In this document: positions 24,035 to 35,432 of the stretch, in pieces
Position numbering within the stretch: the stretch's first letter is position 1
How the letters are laid out: the number at the start of each line of letters is the position of its first letter
NCBI GenBank assembly: GCA_005784505.1
Contig: VCAZ01000003.1
Span: forward strand, 3,050,510-3,114,509
DNA: 64,000 bases
Direction: 5' to 3'
Source of the DNA: Bagarius yarrelli
Lineage: Eukaryota > Chordata > Actinopteri > Siluriformes > Sisoridae
Translations under genes and position numbers: made by a program
Notes under the pieces: model-generated
Databases searched by the model: none
Told to the model about the DNA's origin: nothing
What the model saw: only the letters and a program-made list of their open reading frames with translations

Positions 24035-25921
24035 AAGGGGAACACACAATATTCCCCATTAGTTCCTCATTAGTAACTGTGTTTTCCACACAGAAACTTA
24101 TTTTTTAAATATTGTTGATCAGGTCACTACAGTTCTTTCTATAGTATGGATTATACATTAACAAAGGGCAAATATAACAAACTAAATACTTTGGTAAATA
24201 CTATATTATGATACAGTTTACCAAAATCTTTTAGGTTATTGTAGTAATAATATCTATTAAAGTTTATCAGTTTACTAGAGATAATACTATAGTATGCTGC
24301 AGTACGATGTAGTAAATATTTTAATATAATAAAGTATACTACAATTTACTGTAAAATATCTTAAAATATATTATGGCATTGTTTTAGTGTGCTGATTTAT
24401 AGACTCATAAAGCTGACACTATGCTCAAGAAAATCAGCCAGATGAACCTTAGAAGAAGTATGCAGTGTGTGTTCGTCTTATCAAAAAACTGAAATATTTG
24501 AGTCTGGTCCAAGTGTAACGGGGGGCAAGCATCAGTTGATCTTGTTAGCTGTGTATTTAATCCCGCTGGTGTTTTGAATCAAGTCTTAAACTCGATATAA
24601 CCCCTAAAGATATTTCTCTCTCATCTTTCTACGTTAAAAACAAAGTTAAACACTCATCTCAGTTTCCAATCTTTTTAATGCTTTTTAAAATCATTACATA
24701 CATACATTTTCTTTTAATTTATATTTTTTAAAAATGCAATCACTTCATTTAGCAGCATATAACATGACATGGCGTGAATGTTAATTTGCGGGTATCTTTA
24801 CCCAAATCTACATGTGATAATAATCATAAATGAAGGCTGTGAATATTCTTAAAGTAAATTAATTGTTAATTGGATTGTCCACTCTGTTTAATTTCAGATT
24901 TACATTTAAATTATTAATATGGGTGGATTTCAGTCTATACTTTAAGTTTTTGAGTCTTTGCTGCATTATAAACATTTAAATGAATTCCTGATACTGATTG
25001 TTTAGGCGTTGTTGATTAATTTTCGATAACAGCACCTCTGACAGTAGTTCTGCAAGCGCTGCGATGCAAATCACAGGTTTTTAATCATTTACCAAGTTTT
25101 TAATGATATAAAAAAATGTGTTAATGTTACAATAAAATAGTGATGTTTGTTGAAAGTAGATGTTTATTTATCATTCATCATTTTTGTCTATTATCATATT
25201 AGGCTATTTGCTGTGGTGTAAGAGAAAAAATGCTTAAAGATGGTAATAGTAACCCAATATTTATAACTCAGCATTGCAACACCGAGGCAAGAATTTTCCT
25301 AAATCTGTACATGCTGTACATCTTTTATTATTTTTATATTACACTATTATTACACTGTTATTACACTGTTATTACTATATTAATTGTACAATACAGTACA
25401 AATAGCCATGTGATATTTTATCAAATTGTGTTAAAGAAATAACCTAAACTAAAACTTTAAGTTAACTCCAGACCAAAAATATCTAGCTTTGTGTCCATTT
25501 CATTCTTAATAACCTTTGACCTTCATGTGTTTTACACATATTTGACCTAGTTGAAATGTTTTAGGAGCAGATACCACAGTCCTCAATTTTCAAGGAGGTG
25601 ATACATAAATAAAGATTATATCTATTTGACTTGGCGGCATTTCCTGCTAGAACAGAGGCGCTTTATTACAGTGCAAGAGAGAGTTTAATTTAAAATCTGC
25701 TTGCTGAACCAAAGTGATTATTTCACTGTGGTAATAAAATTGAAAAAATATCATGTGATTATGTAGCATTCAAAACTGCTCTTTCCTTTTTTTCCTATCA
25801 AATAACATTTACTCTCCCACAAAAAAATTATACTATTCTTAAGGATTTACTACAGTAAGATGTAGTAAATTGTTGTATACTGTAGTATATTACGGTATTT
25901 ACCACATCTTACTGCCGGGAA

Positions 25922-26258
25922 GATTAGCCTTATCACTGTTGCCTCACAGCAAGAAGGACCCCGGTTTAATTCCCAGGCAAAGGCCTTTCTGTGTGGAGTT
26001 TGCATGTTCTCTCTCTGCTTGCGTGGGTTTACTCCGGGTACTCCGGTTTTCTCCCACAGTCCAAAACACGTATGTTAGTGATTCTAGATCGCCACAGTGA
26101 GTGTAAGTGTGTGTGTGGTTCTGTGATAGACTGGCAACCTGTCCAGGGTGTACCCCTCCTGCCTTTTACCCTTTCAGAGAGGGCTGGGATAGACTCTGTG
26201 ACCCCGAATTAGGTAATAAGCGGGTATAAAAAGATGAATGAATAAATAAATAAATGAA
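25922..26258 (+). mobile_element. SINE family B (Mermaid-like), near full length, nested
   Basis: CACTGTTGCCTCACAGCAAG, GGAGTTTGCATGTTCTCTCT, CGGTTTTCTCCCACAGTCCA, CTGTCCAGGGTGTACCCCTC and TAATAAGCGGGTATAAAAAG follow in the family order, ending in (AAT)n-type repeats. The extreme head is degraded. Confidence 0.88.
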
Positions 26259-27240
26259 GGGCAAAATAATTGAAGTGTAGAGTGATTGTAGAGTATTTTC
26301 TGTTTCAGTTCTAAATCTGATTATATTTGTCATTTAATTAAAGCAAATGTTTTTATGATTGCTGTTAAAATTTTTCATGATATCACAGACTGTAAGGGCA
26401 ACGAAGTTTACAATCGCTGTAATGTTTTTCATAAAAATTGTCCTTTCATATTTTGTAATACAAAATTGTAATTAATAAATGTTTATTGTAAACATAGACT
26501 GGAGAGTACATATTGATTTAGTCTGCTTGGATTATAACCATATGGTAACCAGTATTAACTTTTCTTCATTTAAAGTTTCATAACAGATAATCATCCTATG
26601 TAATAAATAGTGTAAAATAATAGAAATTTATCAGGTTTATCAAAGAAGAATTGTTCACATGTGAAAGTTGAGGGATAAAAGGTTGTTTTGCAACAGACAG
26701 ATTTGGAATTCTGCAGGCATTTCGCTAACTTCTAAATTTAGATCATTGATGTGTAGTCATATTGTAATAATAATCAATATTATTCTATTTATGATCAAGC
26801 TGCAGGCAAGTTTATTATATGAGGGTAAGCTTGAAGTGGTGGTCCCATATCTTGAACTCTGATCTTTTGCTTACAGTTTGCCCCCCAATGTCTCCTCTGC
26901 CCCTGTACTAAAGTATTTTGTTTTTTAATGTGTTCGCCGAACTATAGAAAAAACTGTAGTAAACTGATAAACAATATTTCAAAAGGGTCGCTTTTTAGGA
27001 AACAGATAAACAGTGTGTTCCGGGGTGAAAGACCAGATTTCCATTTCTAATGGACAGCAAGGTCAGATCAGTAATTCTGCAACAGTAAAACAATGCAACT
27101 AAAGACTTTTAACAAAAGTAAGCAAGAAAAAATTAATAATGTTTTAAAATTTTGTTTTGTTTCATTCGTATTAGGGATTTAATGTGTGTTGCGTTGATAC
27201 ACTTTTTGCTCTGATTTGTGCTATAAAGGTTTTTACACAT

Positions 27241-27550
27241 CAAGTTCAATTTCAAGGGGTTTTATTGTCATTTCAACCATATATAGCAGATGCAGTACAC
27301 AATGAAATGAAATAACGTTTCTCCAGGACCCCCTGGTGCCACACAAAACAAAGAATTTGCAAAACAACAAAGAGCCCCTAAACAGATAGACTAAAGTGCA
27401 TGTCGGTGCAGAAAGAGCATAAACAGACAGTGCAATAAACAATACAAACATTACAAGGACAGTGCAAAAAGACGGAGGACGGGACATAGCGCCAAGCATA
27501 CTGTAGATGAGGTAGAACAAAATGTGCAAATTACCAACGTACAACGACAA
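27241..27550. mobile_element. retroposon fragment with 8-bp flanking direct repeat
   Basis: TTACACAT occurs at 27233-27240 and 27551-27558. If the insert is removed, the surrounding sequence rejoins as a match to the left arm at 23609-23640. The body (AAGGGGTTTTATTGTCATTT, then ACACAATGAAATGAAATAAC, then CTCCAGGACCCCCTGGTGCC) is a repeat I remember as common in teleosts. Its class is not certain and it has no useful frame. Confidence 0.65.
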
Positions 27551-27560
27551 TTACACATAC

Positions 27561-27645
27561 TCTATAATATAGTTTTTTTTTTATAATATATATATATATA
27601 TATATTATATATAATATATATATATAATATATATTAATTAAATTT
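27561..27645. repeat. AT-rich palindromic microsatellite
   Basis: TATA runs with ATTATATATAATATAT palindromic words, within the right arm of the large inverted repeat. Confidence 0.85.
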
Positions 27646-27835
27646 ACTTTAGTTAATTAATGTAGTAGTAGTTTTTCTATAACACATGTAGTAGACATAC
27701 CAGAACGATGTTATCGTGAACTATGATATATTTACTATAGTACTATTCACAAACCCTACAGTATTTACCACTGGAAATTTTACACCATGTTCTATAGTTA
27801 AGTTACTCTACAATTTTATAGTATTCTTTCATATA

Positions 27836-28914
27836 GGCTTTATTTGGGTGGTGTTTTATTTATTTTTAATATATTTAATTTATTTCCATGCCAACACAAC
27901 ACTTCCCATTATTTTAAACCCAGGACCTCTTCTGTATCAGTATGTGTCTTTTAGCAAATCTCACCTTATCAGACCCCCCTATAGTCACTCAGACTAGATC
28001 AGCTCCCTCAGATTACACTCATACGCCACATACAGAAGCACAACACACACTCAGTCATCAATCTGACAGGAACGAAACCATTTACAAACATTCACAGACA
28101 CTCACACTCATGAGCTCATACACTCACATTCCAGCTTTATCTGAGAAGATATTCCAATAAGACTGTGTGTAATGATGAATGTGTTTTCTAGCAAAGCGAA
28201 TCATTTGAAGTAACAGAGCAGCTTTGGGAGGTAAGCATGTGTTAAACGTCCAGCTGTAGCACATTTTCTACATATGGGATCTGCCAGTCGGGCTGAGACC
28301 TGTTTCTAACACTTCTGGGTGATTTTTTAAACATGTACCAAAAAATGTCAACGCACGTTAAACCTGCTGTAAGCTGTTAAAAGTTCTGTCAGTTTGATGA
28401 AACCAAAAGCTAAGTCTAGCAAAAGTGTTTCTCACTCAATTAACAAATGTCTCTATATACCAATAAACAGCCACAGTTTTGTTTTACATCCAATTTTCAT
28501 GTTTTGGTAATCAGTCCAAACTGTAGGATGTAAACGAACGGTAATTAAGAAGAATGTGAAATCAAACTTTTGAACGTTCAGCATCTCTGTTTTATCGCAA
28601 CGCCAAACAAACCTTGGCCCATTGTAGTCGAAACCGTTTCCAGGAATGAAAACCTGACATCCATTTGAGGGCGAAGAGTTGACTCGCTTTATCTGGACAT
28701 TCCTATGAAACACAAGAACAGCTGGTATCGCACTGTATTTTTTCAAAAGATTTTGTGTATGCTCATAATTCCCATCCTGCATGCCTTTCTAAATTTGCCT
28801 GCTTTCCATCTTTTCAAGAGCTTGAAGTATTTTTTGATATAAAAAAGAAGATTTTATCTTTCCCAGAGACATTTGCAGCACAGAAATGTTTTTCAATAGA
28901 GTGTTTGTCTTGTG
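27836..28914. other. no gene seen
   Basis: Unique sequence. A 109-codon minus-strand frame (28453-28782) shows no family I recognise. Confidence 0.5.
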
Positions 28915-29187
28915 GGGTAGCATGATGGCTTAGTGGTTAGCACTGCTGCCTCACAACAAGCAGGCCTGGGTTCGATTCCTGGTCAGGGGCCTTTTAGTGT
29001 GGAGTTTACATGTTCTCCTTGTGCTTGCATGGGTTTACTACAAGTACTCCAGTTTCCTCCCACACTCCAAAAACATGTATGTGTTTTGCCTTTTGCCCCC
29101 TCAGAAATGGCTGGGATAGACTTTAGCAGATCCCAGTGACCCTGAATTAGGAAATAAGTTGGTATAGAAAATAAATGAATGAATGTT
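28915..29187 (+). mobile_element. SINE family B (Mermaid-like), near full length
   Basis: A box in TGGCTTAGTGGTTAGCACTG and B box GGGTTCGATTCC are both intact, followed by GGAGTTTACATGTTCTCCTT, CCAGTTTCCTCCCACACTCC, and the tail CAGATCCCAGTGACCCTGAA. TGTTTGT lies on both sides and may be a short target duplication. Confidence 0.88.
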
Positions 29188-29263
29188 TGTACTGTACACT
29201 TTATTCACTTAATTATATTTGCTGTATTTTATTTGCACCGACTGTAACTTTATTCTTCAGTCT

Positions 29264-29823
29264 TTTCAGGGTGAAGAAGGTACAGAAGTTTAAGTACTTG
29301 AGTTCAACAGTCAAGTTCACTACACAATGTGGAAAAGGTGTGAAGAAATGAGTGCAGGCAGGTTGGAATGAGTGAAGAAATGTGTCAGAAATTATGTAGG
29401 ACAGAAGAATTTCAAAGAGACTCAAGGGAAAGGTGTTGAAGACAGTGGGGAGAGCAGCTCTGTTTTATGGTTTAGAGACATCAGCACTGAGGAAGAGACA
29501 TGAGGCAGAGTTGGAGATAGAAGAGCTGAAGATGTTGACGAGACAAGATTGGACAGGATTAAGAATGAGCACATCAGAGGGGCATATTTGACATTTGGGA
29601 ACAAAATCAGAAAGAACAGATTGAGATGGTTTGGACATGTGCAGAGATGGGATAGTGGAAATACTGGTAGGAGGATGTTGAACATGAATCTGCAGGTGGA
29701 AAGCAAAGAGGAAGTCCAAAGAAGAGGTTTATGGGTGTGATAAATAAGGACATGGAGTTATTGGGTGTGAGTGAAAAGGATGCAGATGATAGGGTTAGGT
29801 GGGGGCAGATGATTTGCTGTGGC
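29264..29823 (+). pseudogene. decayed LINE (RTE-like) 3' coding fragment
   Basis: Same family as the copy at 14085. Readable segments include RVKKVQKFKYLSSTVKF, then after several stops and frameshifts AALFYGLETSALRKRHEAEL, IRKNRLRWFGHVQRWDSGNT, and VINKDMELLGVSEKDADDRV ending in QMICCGECP. At least three in-frame stops (for example TGA after GKGVKK) and two or more frameshifts make it non-functional. It extends further 5' than the 14 kb copy. Confidence 0.85.
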
Positions 29824-32164
29824 GAATGTCCGTCATCTTGTTCTTTGATATTTGCCCCTGTATTGCCTTTTTGTTGCCACTGTATCGCTCAATATCTTTC
29901 CTTTTACCTATTATTATCAGGGTTTATCATATAGTTCTACTTTTTTATCTGTATTTTACTGTAATACTGTTTTCTTTAAATAGAGACAATAAATTAAAGC
30001 ATGTCAGTGCATGCCATGAATGTTGTTCGTGAAACAAATAAAGGTTATTTAGATAATGCCAAAAATTCCCAGGATATCCGACAGTATCAGCAGAAGATAA
30101 TCTCATAACTACATATTTTTTTTTAGTTGACATTACTTATCATTTATAACTATGATATGATTTAGAGGGGTTAAATCTGAAAGGTGTAGCTACGTCAAGG
30201 ATTATTATAATAGTCACTATGCACTTCTATGTTCCAGTGAGTTCCCACTGTAGATTAAAGCAGTTCTACCTCTGCAGTTTGCCTTTGTGAGCTAAATCCA
30301 GCTTGCTCTGCGCTCCGAGACATCCATTACTTCAATTATTCAAGCCTTGCTAATCCAGTCAGACCTTCACTTTCAGTTTACCCTTACTTCCCAGAAATAC
30401 ATATCTCAGTAATACTGACATGTCAGAAACGCTCTGATGAAAAGAGCAACAAGGTTAATGATCTTTAAAAATGCTAAATAGGCATCTGCTCAAAGAAAAT
30501 TTCACATCATCAGAAATACACACAATTTTCAGAGGAAAAAAAATTGATGGATTTTGGATGGTCTACTATACAAGTCTTAGTTTATTTTGAAACTATATAA
30601 TTAATTTATATAACTAATAACAGTGCATTAGTATGTGTTAATATAAACTGGGGAGCCAGGACTATTGACAAAGATATGGTTATCAACATCTGACCAATCA
30701 GAATACAACAGTGCTGTAGTCTTGTTGACAATGAATTTTATCATTATCTTTGACCTGATAAACCACAAAATCCTGTGGATTTCTGACAAATAAAGAAAAT
30801 AAAACATTTAAATCAACACACACATCAAAATAACAAATTCTAATCCTTGGCTGATTTGACAACTTTTCTATTTTAATCTTAGCTATGACCCCATGCCGCT
30901 GATCTTCCTCCTCGCTGCATTCATCTCTGCTATCCCGTCTCGTTGTTTTATTTCAGTCTTGTCAGGCTGCAGATAAGACACATCTAGTCCTCTGACAGTA
31001 ACAAAAGGCGTCTGTCAGATGGCTCCTTGGCCAGGCATAAGCAGTGGCAGGTGAAAATGTTATGAAGATAAGGTGTCACAGCGAATGAACACGACGCTTG
31101 GACTGTCCCACCAGTGCCCTGCTTGGCAGCTTGTTTTCAGTTGATCAGTGCCAGGAAATCCTTGAATTGTTTTTAGGAATTGGTTTTGATACTGGAAAAA
31201 ATGTTATTTGGCTTCTTCTTTTTTTTGTCTCAGCACCATAAAAAAAAGTAAAGCAATATCTACGTTCCAAATTTTTTTTTTTTTAGGTTTGCTTGAAAAG
31301 AGATGGCGAGAAAGGAGAAAAGAAAAGAGAGCAAGAATGGGAGAATGTATCTCTCATAGCCAAAAAAGAGGAGAAGCATCAATTATGTGTTCATCTGGAT
31401 TTCATCGAGTCATTTTGAAAAAAAACAAAAAACTATTAGGATATTTCCATTTCCCAGAAGCAACGGGAATTTTACTGACTTCAATAAATAACGGCTATGG
31501 CAACTTTATAATCTCATAACATCACAGTTGGCAGCTTCAACTTATTACCAGCAGATGAAAATACTCAACTGTGTCTACAACACAAACTGTCTGTCCTTCG
31601 TCGTATTTTACAACCATTTTCTGTCCTACACAAACAACTTTCCTCTATGAGCCATGTAATGTTCCAGCTTTTTCTTTCATGTTGTCTGTTGAAAAAAATA
31701 ATGTGAGGAAAATCTCTCCATGTTCTAGTTTTACAAAATGTGAAACATTTCCAAGGGAAAAATAAGCAAAATACAAATTTCAAGACTCAAAATGTGCTAC
31801 TTTATTGAAAGAAAGGAAAGGAATGTAAGAGAGGAAATCAGCTCTTTTTAACCCAGCTTCAGTATGAAAGACTGGAATTCTGTAGATACATTTGCAGCTT
31901 GTGAGGGTGTGTGGTTTTGGTTTGCACCTTAATTCTGTTTAGCAGCCATGAAATTGCAGCTGCTACTAAGAAAATAAAGAAAAACTGAGGTATTCTTTAA
32001 GATTTACATGTAGCCATGAGCCTAATTATTGTGAGAATAAATAGGTAAATATCTAAATATTTGAAATTAAAATAAAGCACTAACAGAGTGTATACACTTT
32101 TTGAAGGACCACTTATGTACATGTCTTGCCTATAAAGGACAGGGTAGGAAAATGTAAACCTCTC
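29824..32164. other. no gene seen
   Basis: Mostly unique A/T-rich sequence; 30880-31170 is more balanced in composition. Short open frames lack domains. Confidence 0.5.
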
Positions 32165-32735
32165 ATGGGAATTAATGTGAATATATGGAAATTCACAGGA
32201 ATCAATTGGAATTAATGGAAATATATGGAAATTCACAGAAATAAATGGGATCTAAGGGAGATATATGGAAATTTAGGGGAAGTATTGGGAATTAACAGAA
32301 ATATATGGGAATAACTGGAATATATATCAAATATTAACAGGAATATATGAACATTTTCAGCCAAAAAATGGGAATTATTATGAAGATATGGAAATTCACA
32401 GGAATCAATGGGAATTAACAGGAATACATAGAAATTTACAGAAATGAATTGGAATTAATGAGAATATAAATATAAATGGGATCTAAGGGAATATATATGA
32501 AAATTCACAACAATAAATGAAAATTAATAGAAATATATGGAAATTTACAGGATTAAATGGGAATTAACAAGAATATATGGAAGTTTCCGGGAATGAATGA
32601 AAATATATAAAAATTCACAGGAATAAATGAAAATTAACGAGAATATGTGGAAATTCACAGGGAAAATAGGACTTACCAGGAATTTATGGAAATTTATTAA
32701 ATTAGAATTAATGGGAATAAACTAGGAATTTGCAC
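32165..32735. repeat. degenerate minisatellite, about 30-40 bp unit
   Basis: Some 570 bases built from variants of GGAATATATGGAAATTCACA then GGAATAAATGGGAATTAA. The words ATATATGGAAATT and GGGAATTAA recur many times with varying spacing. It is G/A-rich on the + strand. No known satellite is recognised. Confidence 0.85.
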
Positions 32736-33589
32736 AATTGCAGAAAATGTCTCTTTTGGTCAGTTTATTTTAATTAAGTAAATATTACATAGATTTAAAA
32801 TGTATGTAATATGGTTTGTCCGTACAATACTGTGCAACAAAATTATACTTTTAAAAAAACAAATACATAAATTGAGCAAACATTTAGGTGAGATAATTAA
32901 CAGAAAGATGCCTAAAAAAGACCTGTACCCCTACGCATTCCATCTTCGCCAGACTCTGGAAAGTCAAAACTGTCATTATTGAAATGTGTACCTGTTTGCT
33001 TGCCTGACCAAAAAATTTATAGTTGTTTATATACAGTTTATATAACTTTCCTCAAATTTCTAAAAAAAAATAAATACATTCTTAGAAATTAAGTATGTTT
33101 TATAAATTACTGTTAAGTTCCCGATACGAAATTTGTTACTGGAAAGGTTTCTGCCCCTTTGCAACTAAAACAATAACCAACTAACCAAATCACCCTATGG
33201 TTTATGGCTATAAATATGTTTTATTACCACTTTTAAATTGTGTCACAGACTTTAATCAAATGCCTGTTCTCATAAAAATAATCTTATACATCTCTGCTGT
33301 CTTTTTACATCTCCATTTATTTTTCATTGTCAATTTATTGTTTTTAAATAAGCCAAGTGTTCAGTAAAATAGTGAAAGCAGAGAAAGTAAATCAAATTCG
33401 GAATGTGCTCTGTCTGTGATGACTAAGGGATCTAGTCTGGAAACTAGTCTGTGGTCTAAACAGTTGTTTTAATCTTAGTCTTTGCTTTTTTTTTGCTTTT
33501 TTTCCTTTTCCTTTCTTTTCTTTTGTATTTATACACTGTACTGTCCCTTCTTTCTATCTGTACATCTTTTTTCTATGCTGCTGTAACAA

Positions 33590-33645
33590 AGAAATTTCCC
33601 CAGTGTGGGACGAATAAAGGTATATCTTATCTCTTATCTTATAAT
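33590..33645 (+). mobile_element. LINE 3' terminus-like sequence
   Basis: GAAATTTCCCCAGTGTGGGA then CGAATAAAGG and a TATCTTATC repeat tail. This is a 3' end of a kind I remember from teleost LINEs. It may extend upstream through the T-rich tract from about 33480. No frame remains. Confidence 0.5.
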
Positions 33646-33740
33646 TGGCATCAATTCATGTGTTGAGATCATCAGACCATCGGTAAAGTTGGTAAAGCTG
33701 GTTACTTATCGTGAAAATGTGTTTCAAGCTCTGTGTTTAA

Positions 33741-33846
33741 GGTGTTACGCTGATTAGGTTATTGTGGGTTTAATTCCCAACAACACCATTGTGGCCCCAA
33801 ACAACATAAGGAATAAGGGCATCTGCTAAATGTCATTTATGTGAAT
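33741..33846 (+). mobile_element. SINE A-like fragment
   Basis: Degenerate head and B-box-like GGGTTTAATTCC, then directly GGAATAAGGGCATCTGCTAA. Most of the core is missing. Confidence 0.55.
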
Positions 33847-33924
33847 GTTATTTTAGCATATATCATATTTTAATACATAGTTGTATCTTCTAAAATACAT
33901 CTGTACCAGAGTCCAACAGGATTC

Positions 33925-34000
33925 GAAGCTTCTATTGCTGGGCCCCTGATCAAGGCCCTTAACCCTTCACTAATTCACTAAGTGTAATTCACATATGACA
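33925..34000 (+). mobile_element. SINE A core fragment
   Basis: GCTGGGCCCCTGATCAAGGC then CCTTAACCCTTCAC, without head or tail. Confidence 0.6.
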
Positions 34001-35134
34001 AAAAATAAAGCCTTCTTCTAAGATAACTCATAAATTAGAAATATGTTGTTGTTGTATTTCCTCTACCATTGCTATTCCTCATGTACTGGTATACTTAAAT
34101 ATTTATCTTCCTAATCATCAGCTTATCCCACATACGAAAAATACATTGTGGTTTTATTCTGCTATACCAAATAGCATCCCAGATGCCAATGTGTCATTTT
34201 CAGGCACTTCAATGATGCGTAATCAATAAAGACCACATTCCCAAGGGTCAGTCTGTGGTTTGGGACCTAATGACAAACCAGGAGACAAATTAAGTGTCAC
34301 TGACATCCTTACTCTTTAAATTGGAATTGACATACACAGCATCATCCGAACAAGATTTTCTTGTTTGCTGAAATTTCAACCAGTCAGTTTTGATGTGACG
34401 TGACATGGATTGCGATGTGTTTTGTTTACAAGATAAATATGCTGGCACAACTCACTCACACCACCGAAAAAACACACTAGTCTGATAAACCAGACAGAGA
34501 CGTATTGCTGTACAAGACAACTCTAGACAAGACAAACGGGGTCACCAGGGGTCTGCGATAGAAACATGTCAGTCAGCAGTCATAAGCTCTTAGCCAGTGA
34601 TGTCACTCCAGCAATGCAGTTAACTCATAAATTCAGAATATGACTTGTCAGACTTTCAGTCCTCTACCATTAAACTCTATGACTTAGACTCATCCAGACT
34701 TTAGACTTATTACCATCATCTACATAAACTGTTTGGATGAACCCCAGGCACCTCCTCCTAATTACTCGCTTTCTTGTAACATGGTCCATAATTAAGCTGA
34801 AAAATAAACTCAAGCGCTCTGTACAGAAGGCCCTGGAATGGCACACGTTGGACGCAATCACTTGAAGAACTCAACTTTTCTGACATTACACCTTCTATCT
34901 TTAAAACAACAAGCACAGGCCTCAGAGATAATGCCAGCATGTGTGAGGCAGGAGAATGGAGCACTCTCTCACAACGTACCAAGGGGTTAGCCTCACTGAT
35001 AACCTCTGTGTGTGTGTGTGTGTGTAGGTGTCCTTGGCCTCAGCCTCACTATTTGTCTTTATTTGTCTTGGTAAACATTTAAAGTCCCACCCACATACAC
35101 ATACCAAGCTGTTGTAGTATTTTTCTCTTGAGTT

Positions 35135-35162
35135 TTATTATTATTATTATTATTATTATTAT
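35135..35162. repeat. (ATT)n microsatellite
   Basis: About nine ATT units. A short GT run lies at 35008-35026. Confidence 0.9.
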
Positions 35163-35360
35163 ATTATCATTATTAATATTGTTATTATCAGTGGTGTGCA
35201 GTCAGGGCCGGCAAGGTCTTCTCTGCTGGCCTAAACACTATCAGAAGCTTCCCTACATTTACAATCTAAATTCTAAAATTTGTGTTATAAAATTTTATTA
35301 TATTTATTCCAAACAATGGAGCCAAAATTTAATCTTGACACTAGAATGTAATCTTATTGG

Positions 35361-35432
35361 CTGGTGCTGTGGTGTAGTGGGTTTAAGCACTGACACCCAC
35401 ATGCATGGTTGGGTTCAATTCCAACCTGGGCC
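35361..35432 (+). mobile_element. tRNA-like SINE head (family D)
   Basis: CTGGTGCTGTGGTGTAGTGG resembles an A box, and GTTGGGTTCAATTCCAAC contains a B-box-like core in a small hairpin. It is followed by a pyrimidine-rich tract rather than an A, B or C body. An intact tRNA cloverleaf is not evident. Confidence 0.5.

Larger units (their letters stand above)
23404..27835. mobile_element. 4.4 kb structure with long imperfect inverted repeats, nested insertions
   Basis: The left arm (about 23404-24365) matches the reverse complement of the right side (27835 down to about 25843) in the same order. Matching blocks (left / right) are ACTATAATATTATAG 23409 / about 27818; AAATACTGTAG and ACTATAGTAAATATAT 23455-23496 / 27730-27765; CTATATTATA-AGTATGTGTAA 23609-23630 / 27551-27572; GCACAAATCA...AACACACATT 23641-23691 / 27180-27228; TCTGGTCTTTCA 23833-23844 / about 27028-27039; AATATTGTT-ATCAG with CTACAGTT-TTTCTATAGT 24109-24147 / 26943-26977; and AGTATAC-ACAATTTACT 24341-24353 / 25861-25880. 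The arms are interrupted by a SINE A (23861-24034), a SINE B (25922-26258) and a retroposon fragment (27241-27550). No transposase frame is seen. It may be a foldback-type transposon or two inverted copies of one repeat. Confidence 0.65.

Noticed and set aside
28453..28782. 109-codon minus-strand frame
   Set aside because: The composition is not absurd, but I recognise no family, splice sites or neighbours, and it is isolated in A/T-rich sequence.
28915..28990. A/B-box-containing sequences as possible tRNA genes (also 35361, 21531, 22401)
   Set aside because: Polymerase III boxes are present, but cloverleaf stems are not and each is joined to a SINE body or cut off.
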